A stretch of 64,000 nt of DNA, taken from the NCBI RefSeq assembly GCF_029407905.1, contig NC_073628.1:19745501-19809500 (forward strand), in the 5' to 3' direction. The translations under genes and the position numbers were made by a program. Positions 1-10,815 of the stretch are shown here, piece after piece (the stretch's first letter is position 1; the number at the start of each line of letters is the position of its first letter). The notes under the pieces are model-generated. The model had not been told where the DNA came from, did not search any database, and saw nothing but the letters and a program-made list of their open reading frames with translations. The stretch is from Bubalus kerabau (taxonomy: Eukaryota; Chordata; Mammalia; Artiodactyla; Bovidae).

Positions 1-46
1 CCATGGCTTTTTTTTTTTTTTTTAACCCCAAGTATCCTGTAATAGT

Positions 47-256
47 GGGCTTCCCTGGTGGCTCAGCAGTAAAGAATCTTCCTGCCAGTGCAGGAGACTC
101 AGGTTCGATCTCTAGGTTGGGAAGATCCCCTGGAGAAGGAAATGGCAACCCTCTCCAGTATTCTTGCCTGGAGAATTCCATGGACAGAGCAGCCTGGCAG
201 GCTACAGTCTATGGGGTTGCACAGTCAGACACATTTGAGCGACTAAACAACAGCAA
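47..256 (+). mobile_element. Bov-tA SINE
   Basis: Starts gggcttccctggtggctcag, with a tRNA-like B-box (ggttcgatc) followed by the BovA body (ggaaatggcaacc, ccagtattcttgcc, ccatggacagag). It ends in an aacaacagcaat tail. Confidence 0.93.
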
Positions 257-1499
257 TCCTCTATAGTGCCTTCCAGAGGAGCTGAACAGTCACTGAGCCC
301 TGAATCACTCATTACTATTGCATGTGTATCATTTCAACGTGCTTCTCATAGAGTGTTTGAATCTCCCCATCACCCTCCAGGTCAGACATGACAAAGGTTA
401 ACATCTCTTTCCTATGGTTAAGAAAACCAGAGAAGTACATGAGAAACCAGAGAAGCCCCTGCTATTTTGCAACATGGGAGCATAGGGCTTCAGTTCAGCA
501 AGGAGCATCTATCTGTCTGGAGACGAAGCTGACATCTCCCTTGTGGCCACCTGGTGCCTCAGCAGGCTGGTAAAACACACCACCTACCCAGAGCCTGGGG
601 TCACAGACTCTCCTGGTGTGCCTAGGGCAGTGCTATCCTGCCCTGCCACTTCCGCTCAGCCACTCCCCCAGTGCCAGGGCCGAAGGAGATGACTAGAGAC
701 CAAGGAGAGGCTGCAGCTTTCCCACCCCACCCTCCCGGTTGTCCAGAGCAGGAAGCATCAGTTCTGGCAACCTGGGAGACAGCCAGTCTTCACAAGAGCT
801 CCAAAGCAGGCCCTCAGACCCAGGAGTTCAGATAAGGTTCAGATTACAGCCGGCCAACTCTGGGCTGCAGAACCTCCAACGGCTTTCCAGAGGTCTGGCG
901 GCTGCCCTCCCTCTCTCTGCTGTGGGCAGGAACAGACCATGCTGAAGCCTAAAGGAGCAGGCGAGGAGCAGGGTTGTGCCAGATGGACCCGCCCATCCTG
1001 AAAAGGCAGCAAAACGGAGGGCAGGCAAGCAATGGTCCCTGAGCCCGAGAGGAGAGGCGAAGGAGGGTGGGGACACGGCAGGGGAGGGGGGAGGCCAGAG
1101 CACATTCAATAAAGAAAATTAAATGAATTTGTTTCTTAATCTGAAAGGAAAAAAATATTGAAGATCACTTATCATAGCTGGGAGATAAATGCTCCACTGA
1201 GATATTAGAAGTCAGACGGTAATTTTTTCCTGATGTCTTACAGAGGGGAACAAGAGCTGAAAATGAAAATAAGATGTATAACTTACACATGTTAGAATTT
1301 AAGGTTTTACTATTCGCCTACTGTTTTTCCAGGCAGAGAACCAAGAACCAGCCGTCGGAGCCCCAGATTGTTGAAGGTTTAATGTCCCCATGGCAGTCTG
1401 AGGGGCGGCAGTAGCACTTCGGGGCTTTGCACCAGGGTTTGGCCCTTTGGCTTCTGCTGGAGCAGGACTTGGCCTGAGATGAAGCAGTCCCGGAAAGAC
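257..1499. other. FLI1: Unique intron 2 sequence, no gene seen
   Basis: No interspersed repeat recognised. Short open frames on both strands around 740-1110 look like chance in GC-rich DNA. No conserved peptide was recognised. Confidence 0.6.
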
Positions 1500-1650
1500 C
1501 CCGGTCCCGCGTCTGAGCTGAGCTCCGGTGGAGCTGGCCGGGTCCCCCCACCCTAGTCCAAGCAAACCGCAAGTGGGCGCATGCGCACACAGGCGCCGAC
1601 GCCACCGGTGCGGGCACAGGCACACGGGCACATACGCTACCCGTGCAGGA

Positions 1651-1677
1651 GCGCACACACACATGCATGCATGCACA
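1651..1677. repeat. Alternating purine-pyrimidine tract (CA and TGCA repeats)
   Basis: Starting with gcgcacacacacatgcatgc, the strand alternates purine and pyrimidine for 27 bp. It sits inside a wider CA-rich, CpG-containing segment at 1612-1712. Confidence 0.7.
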
Positions 1678-2282
1678 GGCCCGCACCCGCACACACACAC
1701 ACCACCTCCACCACGGCCTGGCAGCCTTCCCCAGCATACTTGTCCACTGTGAAACAACCCAATGCAGCTGAAGTTTGGAGGATTAAGTTGGCCTTTAACC
1801 AAGACAGCAACGTTTTCACTGGCTGGGAGAGGCCGTGCCGAGGGTGGGGCTGCCAGAGCACACGCTTCCCCCGGGCTGGGCAGACGAAGAGCACTTTTCT
1901 ATGAGGGGGCGGTGTCTGGGGTGGGGGGCGGTGGGCGGGCGTGGCGGAAGGGGACTTGCCCTCCGTGGGCTGCATCTCTCTTTGGGAACATCGGAGAAAT
2001 AGATGAGTTGTGAACATTCTTTTCCACCATCAGCTGGGCCTCTGGGGATTTCTTAGCCCAGAAGAGAACTCTGGCCACTCAGAGGCGAGAAGTCGAACCT
2101 CAGAAAGCATCGCAGTGAAATGGCCCCTTATGCCATCGGCGCCGCAGGGCAGGGCCAGTCACTGGTATCAGGAGGAGAGAAAAATAAAATGTGAATAAAG
2201 GAATCGTTTAGTAAAAGCTGCCTGGTACCTCTCCCGGTAAGGAGTCTGAGCAGCGTGGTGAGAAAGGCGCCTGCTGGGTAGA

Positions 2283-2308
2283 GGGGGGCGGGGCGGGGTG
2301 GGGGCGGG
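2283..2308 (+). other. G-quadruplex candidate
   Basis: Five runs of at least four G and one of three, with one-base loops (ggggggcggggcggggtggg, then more). The run is on the non-sense strand relative to FLI1. Confidence 0.65.
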
Positions 2309-2640
2309 CCTGGGGAGAACGTCTGAACAGCGTCAAGCCTGGCCCTTCCAGCTAGGGGCACCGCTGGGGTCGTCCAGTGGTGGGGCCTCTTCGTTTCGGG
2401 CCCACAGAAGCTCCCACGATTCTGTGCCCTCCTCTCTCTCCTGCTCCCGGGCAGGGCAAGGTGATCTGCTTGCCCGCCGCCCACCTGCTTGGGTGCTTGT
2501 CCTCTGGAACAAGGCTCTGTCTTTGATCCCAGACTCTGCAAAGGGGCACCCTAAGGGAGACGTCCTGGCCCTCACCCTGGACCTCTGCAGGTCCACAGGT
2601 CCACCTTGTGCAGGCCGGCCCTCCTCTGACTCCTAGGAGA

Positions 2641-3310
2641 GAAGGAAGGAAAGCCATGCCTTCCCCATCCACCTGCCCACCCCACCTCCACTCTGGGGTT
2701 GCGGGACTCTGCGCCTGGGCAGACAGCACAGGCCTCCGAAGAGCCGAGCCAGCTACTGGAAGGAGCCAGGAATACAGGTGAAGCACAGCATAAAGGCTGC
2801 TCTTAAACGAGGCAGCTGGTGCTTGTGGAGAGGACCGATGAAAACAAGGGGGGCACGTATGGAGGGGGGAGGCTTTGCCATTCAGCCCACCCACTCTGCT
2901 GCTGACTTGTATTGAGACCTGCGCTTACAGCTAATGGGGCTGGGGTCTGCAGGCAGCTGACAGCATTGGGACAGGTGACAGGAGGGCCAGGGGCTGCCAC
3001 AACGGAGCGGGGAGGAGGTGGTGGCTCTGAAAGTGTAACTCAGAGCGTGTCCTGCTCAACCATGGCTCAGAAAGCCACACGTGGGAGGCCACAGCAAGGG
3101 CCACGTGGGCCCTGCAGCCTTGTCCTTTATTTTCACCAAAGGACATGAGGTCTTTGCTCCTCTGGTTTTATTTCTGTGTTCAGGGATCATTGCTTTAAAA
3201 AGATGGCTGCTGGTTTCCAAAAGTGCCTCACAGACTCTCAAGCGATTTAAAACACAATGAGAAATCTTGAGCATTTGGATAACAGGAGATTTCAAAAACC
3301 TTGCCTAAAG
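2641..3310. other. FLI1: Unique intron 2 sequence, no gene seen
   Basis: No repeat family, splice-flanked exon or RNA gene recognised. Confidence 0.6.
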
Positions 3311-3538
3311 ATTGTTGTTGTTGCTGCTCAGTCGCTAAGTCATGTCTGACTCTTTGTGACCCCATAGACCGTAGTCTGCCAGGTTCTTCTGTCCATGGGA
3401 TTCTCCAGGCAAGAATACTAGAGTGGGCTCCCATTTCCTCTCCCAGGGGATCTTCCTCACCCAGGGATCAAGCCTGCGTCTCCTGTGGCTTCTGCATTGG
3501 CAGGCGGACTCTTTACCAATGAGCCACCAGGGAAGCCC
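3311..3538 (-). mobile_element. Bov-tA SINE
   Basis: Reverse orientation. It begins with the complement of the tail (gttgttgttgctgctcagtc), then tctgactctttgtgacccca, and ends in the complement of the SINE head (gccaccagggaagccc). Confidence 0.93.
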
Positions 3539-4683
3539 AATTACCTGAAGATAATCCCATTCAAATATGTAAACATCTTTTCTACCTTCTGGTTCAACTG
3601 AGAGCAACTTTACTCAGAGTATGGGATCTAGACCCACAGGTCTGCAGCCCAGGCTTACAGTCGATGGATACCTAATGTCCACACAGCTAAAAGGAGGTCC
3701 CCAGGGCTATTGGAGCATTAGCAATATCTGGTGTGCCTTCCACATCACATGCATACTGCGGAAATTGCGCCAATCTGTGTTGTCTTTAGGATTTCTGTAG
3801 GAGCCATGCAGAGATGTGTGTATGTGACCTTTTTGCTTTTGAAAAGGAGATGCAAAAGCAAACTTCAAGAAATCACCCATAGTAAAGCTCTCACTCTAAC
3901 CTGTACTTACCCCTCCCACTCAGCTTTCTGCCTGACAGGCTTCTCATTGCAAGGTGCAGAGTGTTAGGAGGCACTTTAGCACGGGACTGTGTAGTCAGAT
4001 GCAGAAGTAACAGGGTGTGTGAGGCTCACCCTCCTGTGTGTGGATGTTAAGTCTGTAGGTGTCTAATAAGGGCATTGGATCCTGCTGGCCAGTCTAGGCA
4101 GCATCAGGGCAGACTAACAGTGAACTCTGGTCCAGCAACTCTGGCAAGCAAGTCTTTGCCATTCCCCTCCGTAAGTTGATACATTTTTTTTTCCTTCATG
4201 GGATGTTTTCCCCCAAACCCGTGGTTGAGACAGGATGCAGCTGAGAGTTAGTTGCAGACCACAGCTTGGATCATCTTGCTGAAGTCTACATCCAGCACAG
4301 AGCCTATGGGTCACACCGTTTGAAGAACAATTCATGGTAACAGATTCAACCACAAGCGGAAGGTAGGGAGAAAGGGGGCAAACCTGCCCCAACGTGGGCA
4401 AGATCGAATTTCTGTGAGCTCCTCGGATCTCGGTCTCTCCACCGGCCTGGATGACTTACTGGCAGCATCAGAAGCAAGAAGGACCTTGTAGCTTTAGGCA
4501 CACAGAATACGTCCTCTAGAGACATAAATATCTGTAGGGTCTCTGATAAGCATCAAGTAACTCGGAATTCCAAGTTATCGAAGAATATGGAGAGAATTCA
4601 CCATGAATCATGAAGAGAAGAGAGAAATACATCTTTGGGTACTTTGTTGATCTGCTAGGGCAGCTATAACAAAGTGCCACAAA
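3539..4683. other. FLI1: Unique intron 2 sequence, no gene seen
   Basis: No recognised repeat. The open frame at about 4114-4401 on the minus strand has no recognisable motif. Confidence 0.55.
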
Positions 4684-4889
4684 TGTGTTAGTGGCTCAGT
4701 CATATTCAACTCTCTGTGACCCCATGGACTATAGCCCACCAGGCTCCTCAGTCCATGGAATTCTCCAGGCAAGAATACTAGAGTGGGTTGCCATGCCCTC
4801 CTCCAGGGGATCTTCCTGATCCAAGGATCGAACCAGGGTCTCCTGCATTTCAGGCAGCTTCTTTACAGTTTGAGCCACCAGGGAAGCCC
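4684..4889 (-). mobile_element. Bov-tA SINE
   Basis: Reverse orientation, from gtggctcagtcatattcaac to the head complement gagccaccagggaagccct. It is more diverged at its left end than neighbouring copies. Confidence 0.9.
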
Positions 4890-4913
4890 TGAGTCGGTCC
4901 AAAACATTCTAGC

Positions 4914-5229
4914 CCAGCCCTGTCCAGTCGAAGGGGCCACACATATAATGTAACATTTTCTAGTGGCCACATATTTAAAATAAAAAAGGTAAAATTAATT
5001 TTAATAATATATTAAAATATATTAATTCAATACAGCCTGAAGATGATCATTTCAACATCATCAATATAAAAAAAATAATTAATGATGTATTTCACTTTTT
5101 TCCTACACTAAGTCTCCTAAAGCCAGTGTATTAACACACACATCAAGCACATGCCCATTTTGGATAGGTCATATTTCAAGTGCTCCAAAGCAGCAACTGT
5201 GACCAGTGGCTACTGCCTTGGACAGCATA
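4914..5229 (-). mobile_element. Ancient hAT-type MER element (MER58-like; subfamily uncertain)
   Basis: The left end tgtccagtcgaaggggccac and right end gtggctactgccttggacagc resemble the ends of MER hAT-Charlie non-autonomous elements. Inside are AT-rich blocks (aattaattttaataatatat, catttcaacatcatcaat) and a caagtgctccaaag segment. Related copies lie at 25720-25945 and 58688-58860. Confidence 0.65.
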
Positions 5230-6344
5230 GATTCAGTGTATGAGCCAAGAAATCCCAAGTTTTATACTCTGTTTTTTTTTTTCATCTGAAGTTAGGAATT
5301 ATCTTCTGCATTAAAAGCACATCATCAGTGGTACTGAAAGGACAGAAGCGCAGCGTGGCAGGTGAGAGATTTAATTAAGGAGGCATCTGCTTCATCACGC
5401 TGGTTCTTTGTTGCATGATCCAAGAATGTGATCTGACCAGGCGCCATCCTAAGCAAAGACATTTTTTTCTGAAAACCCTGGCTCCCTGCTGCCCACTCCA
5501 GCTTCCATGAGAGCGCTTAGGAAATGTTTATGAGGTGCTGGTGATGTCTAGACCTAGCCTGCCTGATTCTCAAGGGTCCACTGCATCGTCTTGGTTTCCC
5601 AGGAGGGGCAAGGAGACATCAGTTTCTGAACCTATGCTGTCACCAGCTCCTGGCCCTGGTCAAGACCGGCAGATCAAAAGCAGGGGCTGCTTTGTGAAAC
5701 CAGAGCCAGGTAGATACTACGTCTGGTCTCCGGGGTCTTCATGCAGCTCCCCTCCAGCTGGTGTCTGGTGTGATGGGAGGAGCCTTGATGGAGCTGGTGA
5801 GGGGGTTCTGAAAACTGATTTCTCTGGGCAGGGGGGGACCTCCTCTGCCCAGGATTCATATATGGCAGTGCTTGAGGCTTCCCTGCAGCATAAGCCATTA
5901 AAGGATTTTGAGCAAGAAAGGTAAATGTTTTGAAAAGAAGACTCAGGCTGCTGTTTGATGAGGAGACGTCAGAAAGGCAAGAGGAGGAAGGGGAAGAAGG
6001 AGGAGGCTCCCAAATGGCCTAGAAGGAGAGGTGCTGCTGGCAGTGATGGGTGGGCAGTGGAGGTGAGCGGGGGTTGGACTCAGGCTCCAGCTTGTCCAGC
6101 GGTGAGTCTGGACTGTCAACAAGCACTGGGAGTGCCATGGTCAGGCCCGTGTGGGAGGCCTTGCTGAATGCTGTCCACGTGTGGGGTGGGTGCAGGTGGG
6201 TGGGGAGGGGATAGAAAGAGTGGCCACGGGGCCAGGATCAGAGAGCTGGGATGCAAGGCCAGCTCTGCAACTTTGAAAAGGATTCACTGCACCTTTGAAT
6301 CCTTAGGCAAGTCATTTACCCCCTCAAAGCCCAATATGCCTCTC
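5230..6344. other. FLI1: Unique intron 2 sequence, no gene seen
   Basis: Contains an AG-rich stretch at 5960-6020. A MIR-like remnant (ggcaagtcatttaccccctc) lies near 6255-6340. No gene recognised. Confidence 0.55.
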
Positions 6345-6410
6345 TAGTTGTTCAGTCGCTAAGTTGTGTCCGACTCTTTGTAAGCACATGGACTGCAGCA
6401 CGCCAGGCCT
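6345..6410 (-). mobile_element. Truncated BovA/Bov-tA SINE fragment
   Basis: Only the tail-proximal part is present (gttgttcagtcgctaagttg, then gactctttg and gactgcagcacgccagg). The tRNA-like head is missing. Confidence 0.75.
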
Positions 6411-6579
6411 CTCTAGGTCAAGATGTAAATACAATATGGACCTCATGGGAGGCAGATAGAGAGCAAATGGTGATGTGGAAAGATTGACAAACTCTGACTT
6501 CCCTCCACAGAGAGTGAGTCAGTACCCTCGTTATCTCTGTGGAGGGACTCACCAGACGGGCTCCTGGCTCAGAACCCCT

Positions 6580-6846
6580 ACTGCTAAGTCACTTCAGTCG
6601 TGTCTGACTCTGTGCGACGCCATAGACGGCAGCCCACCAGGCTCCCCTGTCCCTGGGATTCTCCAGGCAAGAACGCTGGAGTGGGTTGCCATTTCCTTCT
6701 CCAATGCATGAAAGTGAAAAGTGAAAGTGAAGTCACTCAGTTGTGTCCGACTCTTTGCAACCCCACGGATTGCAGCCCACCAGGCTCCTCCACCCATGGG
6801 ATTTTCCAGGCAAGAGTACTGGAGTGGGGTGCCATTGCCTTCTCCC
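6580..6846 (-). mobile_element. BOV-A2 SINE (BovA dimer)
   Basis: Two BovA monomers joined by the typical linker aatgcatgaaagtgaaaagt, in reverse orientation. Both monomers carry tgtc(t/c)gactct and the ggattctccaggcaagaa or attttccaggcaagagta blocks. Confidence 0.92.
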
Positions 6847-8497
6847 AGAGCCCCTACGCCTCCCTGAAATCCTCTATGCCAGCAAGGTGGCTGGGATCCC
6901 AGGGGCTGGTGTTGGTTAGTGGGGTTGTAGTGTGGTGGGGCCAGGTGTATTCACAGGCAGCTCTGAGACCAGGACCTTCTGGGGGGGGTGCCCACCACAC
7001 GAGCACCCCCTTCTCCTGCTTTCTCTAGTCTTGTCTGCTCCTGGACCTCATCTGCCAGCACAGGTAGAACTCTGTAGTGATGATGCCCAGTCTAAATTCC
7101 AACTGCATCCCCTAGTAGTATCTGATCTGTTTCCAGTAACTCATAGACGTGTTTATCTGATGTCCTACTTACTGATGGCTCCTGATGCATCTCACAGGGT
7201 GCTGACATCCTTTCTCAAAGCTTTTCCTCCTCCCACCCCTCTGGGTGCCCTGGCACCGTCCTTCTTGGAAAACACCCAACCTTTGCTAATCTTCGATTCT
7301 TTCCTCGCACAAACCCCCTTCCCACCCCACCCCCTGCCCCCAGTGCAATATTTATCAACCTGAGTCCTGTTAATTATCCCTTTGATATGTCCCTCATGTG
7401 TCTTCCCCTTTTCGTTTCCACAATCAGTGCCATGACTCTAGTTCAGAATTTTGTAATTTTCTACCTGGAATATTTCACTAACTTCTTATCTTTCTGACTC
7501 TCCCCTCCCCACTCTCTGTATACAATGATGCCCAGCTTTCAAGTGTTCAGTCACAGGTCTGATGATGTTCAAATGTCATGTCAAATCGGCATCTGCAGGT
7601 GGAATAAATTCCCTGTTTTCTTAGCCAGCCAATCAGGGCTCCCTTGGTCTCTGTTTTTATCTCCCTCTGCTTGCCTGATGTTTCATGAACTAGACTAACA
7701 TTTTCTCAGCTTTCAAACTTCACTCGTGACAGTCACCCTCAGAATAGCCAGCACTTTCTGAGTCCTGGGATGGGTCACTTCCTGGGCCCTGCCCTGGGAC
7801 ACTTCTACAGTATCAGGGTCGACCCTCTTAACGAGCCTATGGGAAACTGATGCACCAGCCGTGCAGAAAGGAGGCAGCTGGTCCTCAGAGGGAGCAGTGA
7901 CTGGTCCACAGGCAGAGCCAGGACTCCAGCCTGGGCCCCCCGGCCCCCTGGTGTGCTCTCCCTCTCTGCGGTCCTCTCCTGTCCATCTCTATGATCAAAG
8001 TCTTACCGACCCTGGGCAGCACCGAGTCCCAACCCACTTTCCAAGTGTGCTCTCCCTCGAACAGGGAGCCCTCAGATTTGTTCATCTTTGTCATCATCCT
8101 AGACTTTAAATCGAAGGATGGTTTGCTGATCTTTGCTCTGATGAGACCCACCCAGAGAGGTCAAGTATCTTCAACAAGAAACAGAAGAGTATCTTATTAC
8201 TGAATTATCCCCAAGAGGGGCGGTGCCTGGGCCTGACATAAAGCAGGTGTTACAAAAGTGTCTGTTAGTGTCGTGGGCCTGAGGGCTGCTTTGGGGCCCA
8301 GAGAACCAGAGGCCTTCCTGGCTCTGTGCCGCCCCACCCCAAGGAGCCCTCTCACCCCAGCTCACTAAAGCCTGGCTCAGTCGCCCGGCCCAGCACCAGA
8401 GCTCCGTCTGCCACAAACACACTTCCCGCCAGATCTCTGACTCAGCCCCAGGCCTCCAGCCTCCTCCGGCCCCATCCCGGCAGCACGGGTCCAGCGG
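6847..8497. other. FLI1: Unique intron 2 sequence next to exon 2
   Basis: Mostly unique. A MIR/L2-like remnant with 'caggcagagccaggactcc' lies at about 7745-7940. No other exon was recognised. Confidence 0.55.
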
Positions 8498-8503
8498 GCT
8501 TAC
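8498..8503 (-). promoter_or_regulatory. FLI1: 5' splice site of FLI1 exon 2 (donor)
   Basis: The exon ends in CAG and the intron starts gtaagc, a near-consensus U1 site. The first intronic bases create an in-frame TAA. Confidence 0.9.
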
Positions 8504-8715
8504 CTGGACCCGTTCATGTGGTCGTACTCGCGCTTGACGTTGACCCTCACCGGCTGGTTCATCCACTCCTGCTGCGGGGGGAGGGGGTTGATCTTGTGGG
8601 GCTGGCCGTAGTCGGGGCTCCCGGAGGCGGTCATGTCGGCCTTGGGGAGGTGGGCCGCCGCTCCGTACGCGGAGTCGAAGAGGGACTGGTCGTCGCTCAC
8701 CACCGACAAAGCCTC
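8504..8715 (-). CDS. FLI1: FLI1 coding exon 2 (ETS-family transcription factor), internal exon only
   Basis: Read on the minus strand, this exon gives 70 codons plus two bases, starting EALSVVSDDQSLFDSAYG and ending KREYDHMNGS plus the first two bases of an Arg codon. The peptide matches the N-terminal part of FLI1, just after the exon-1 residues. It differs clearly from the paralogue ERG, which I recall as having SEDQSLFECAYG at this place. FLI1 is a nuclear activator that binds GGAA sites through a C-terminal ETS domain, and it acts in megakaryocyte, endothelial and haematopoietic programmes. This exon lies in the N-terminal activation region, before the Pointed domain, so neither folded domain is in the window. 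The exon starts in phase 0 and ends in phase 2. The acceptor reads ctctgccctccag before GAG; the donor reads TCCAG then gtaagc. Reading through the donor gives an immediate TAA, so intron retention would end translation one codon later. Internal ATGs lie at 8632-8634 and 8560-8562. Exon 1 and exons 3 onward are outside the window. Confidence 0.96.
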
Positions 8716-8751
8716 CTGGAGGGCAGAGAAGGACACAGAGCCCCAGGTCAC
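8716..8751 (-). promoter_or_regulatory. FLI1: 3' splice site of FLI1 exon 2 (acceptor, polypyrimidine tract, candidate branch point)
   Basis: On the minus strand the intron ends in a pyrimidine-rich run, tgtccttctctgccctccag, directly before the GAG Glu codon. A gtgac motif whose A pairs with position 8748 lies about 33 nt upstream of the AG and is a reasonable branch point. The branch-point choice is inference. Confidence 0.85.
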
Positions 8752-9901
8752 TCTTTAGCCAGTGTCACTCTTCACCACCCTCCCTGGGAACCGGCGGGCT
8801 GGCCCACAATTATGCAAGCTTGATGTGTTCTTTGCCGATGACCCTGGGTGAGGAGGGAGTCTGGGCCGTGGAATGGGGACCCCTAGGAGTGTGTTCCTCC
8901 GTTGGTTCTGTAGGCTGGGACCCCCAGAAAGGAGGGTGGGGAGGCTGAGGCCAAGAAGAATGGTTACACAGTACACACATGTCATGTTGGAGTGGTGCTT
9001 GAAACAGATAGATGGAAATGCCCCTTCCTGGCCAGGAAGCCGCCAAGCTACAGGGCATATGAGAGGGAGCATCGCTCTTATAGGTGAGGCCAGTGAGACC
9101 CACCCGGAGAGGTTAAGTATGTGGCTCAAGGTCACACAGGGGAAGGGTGGGGCCCCTCTCATTTCGGTTTCCTTCTCTGTAAACAGGCATAAGAATAGCT
9201 TTTTCAGAGGTGATGGGTGATTAAATGAGAAGACCTTGGTACAGGTGTCTAGCTTGTTTGTTTAGAGGTGCTCCAGGATGTGCTGAGCTTCTTACATATC
9301 AGAGATCCGGGTAGGGGACTGCCTGCTTCCCTGGCACAGAGTGCTTCATCATCCCTTCCTGTCTGACTCCTTGAGATGACAGTTTCCAGTCTTAAGTGGG
9401 ATGATTCTGCCCACCCAAGAAAGAGGGTGGAGTCTCAGCTCTGTGGATGTTGTGGGGGGCGGCGTCAAGGCTGTACTTCCCACATGTGCTATCCCATCAC
9501 CTGCTGGGACGGGGGAGATGACAGATGGAGAAAGGCAGCGTCGCACTTTCCAGACATCTACCAAGCAGAGCAGGGTAATGAAACTCTCCCCTCCATCCCG
9601 GTCACAGCAGATCACAGGGACCAGGTCATGGCCTGGGGTGTGGTGGTCACTAGGTCACACAGTTCCACCAAATTAAGTTGATCGCACTTCAGAAAAGGAG
9701 GTCACAGTCTATAATCTAGGATTAATTATAATCGATATCATCTGTAATTATGCAATCTGTAATCTTGGAGATGAGATGTAATATTACGGGAGAAATGCCC
9801 AGAACTGTCGCTGGCACATAGTGACACCCAATAAAGTTACCTTTGATGGTTATCAGTTTCAAATAAAGGTTCTCTTAGGCCAGCAGGTCTCTCTCAGATC
9901 T
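8752..9901. other. FLI1: Intron 1 sequence next to exon 2, with MIR remnants
   Basis: A MIR-like core (gagaggttaagtat, ggtcacacag) lies at about 9085-9150. A MIR 3'-end-like piece (ctggcacatagtgacaccca) lies at about 9795-9855. No other gene was recognised. Confidence 0.55.
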
Positions 9902-10044
9902 GATAAGGTCTGAACTGTTCCCTTAAAATTTGTATGTTGACACGCTAACCCCAGTTCCTAAGAACCTGTGTTTGGAGATAAGATGTTTAAAGAGATGATT
10001 GAGTTGAAACAAGGCCCTTTGGGTGGGTCCTAATTCAATATGGC
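9902..10044 (+). mobile_element. MLT1 (MaLR) LTR, 5' part, split by an L1
   Basis: Resembles the MLT1 LTR: aatttgtatgttgacacgct, then tgtttggagataagat, then gggtgggtcctaattcaata and tggctgg. The 3' part resumes at about 10816 after the L1 insertion. Confidence 0.75.
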
Positions 10045-10815
10045 TGGGAATGTAAATTGGTACAGTCACTGTGGAGAACAGTATGGAGGTTCCTTAAAAA
10101 ACTGAAAATAGCACTATCATGAAAATGAATGTGATGCAATCCTATTCCTGGGCATGTGTCTGGAGAAAAACATGATGCAAAAGGATACATGCACCTCAGT
10201 GTTCATTGCAGCACTGCTTACAATAGCAAGACATGGAAACAATCTAATGTCCATGGACAGAGGAATAGATAAGATGTGCTCCATATATGCAATGGAATAT
10301 TCCTCAGCCATTAAAAAGAAGGAAATAATGCCATTTGCAGCAACATGGATGGACCTAGAGAGTGTAACACTGAGTGAAATATCAGACAGAGAAGGAAAAA
10401 TATCATATGACATCCCGTATATGTGAAATCTAAAAAGAAATGATACAAATGAACTTGCTTACAAAACAGAAAAGACACTCGCAGACTTCAAAAACCAATT
10501 TATCGTTGCCAGGTGGAAGGGATAGTTATGGAGTTTGGAAACATCACATACACACTGCTAAATTCAAAATGGGTAATGAACAAAGACCTACTGTATAGCA
10601 CATGGAACTCTGCTCAATGTTATATGGCAGCCTAGATGGGAGGGGAATTTGGGGGAGAATGGATACATGTATATGCATGGCTGAGTCCCTTCACTGTTCA
10701 CCTGAAACTATAATAACATTGTTAATCGGCCATACCCCAAAACAGAAAGTTTAAAGTTTGAAAAAAAAATTTTTTAATAAAAATTTTTTCTATGCAAATA
10801 AAAAAAAAGAAGAAG
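10045..10815 (+). mobile_element. 5'-truncated L1: ORF2 3' end plus 3' UTR
   Basis: Begins in the last part of ORF2 (gggaatgtaaattggtacag). The reading frame at 10154-10426 matches the C-terminal ORF2 region (KDTCTSVFIAALLTIA, YAMEYSSAIKKKEIMPF, TWMDLESV). A typical L1 3' UTR follows (gacctactgtatagcacatg, ttcacctgaaactataa) and then a poly-A rich end. It has no reverse transcriptase core and cannot be functional. Confidence 0.9.
10154..10426 (+). pseudogene. L1 ORF2 C-terminal remnant
   Basis: About 90 residues resembling the very C-terminal end of L1 ORF2p. The endonuclease, reverse transcriptase and zinc-knuckle parts are absent because of 5' truncation. It is a dead fragment inside FLI1 intron 1. 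Confidence 0.85.

Larger units (their letters stand above)
1500..2640. other. GC- and CpG-rich intronic tract with GC boxes
   Basis: CpGs cluster at about 1500-1640 and 1860-1960, in a genome segment otherwise poor in CpG. Several GC-box-like runs (ggggcggggc type) occur around 1908-1950 and 2283-2308. No TATA box or splice-supported exon was recognised. It may be an intronic CpG island or regulatory tract; that is inference. Confidence 0.5.
1..8503 (-). other. FLI1: FLI1 intron 2, proximal part
   Basis: This is the sequence downstream of the exon 2 donor in gene orientation. No exon-3 peptide (FLI1 continues with ESPVDCS in the species I know) is found on the minus strand. The interval holds SINEs, one MER-type DNA element, a GC-rich tract and otherwise unique intron. 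Confidence 0.85.

Noticed and set aside
1299..1802. 167-codon Cys/Val/Ala-rich frame on the minus strand
   Set aside because: It is produced by the CA/GC repeat tract at 1612-1712, with low-complexity translation.
8504..8715. Assignment of the exon to ERG instead of FLI1
   Set aside because: ERG has a similar opening but differs at SDDQSLFDSAYGAAAHLP and in the QEWMNQPVRVNVKREYDHMN stretch, which fit FLI1.
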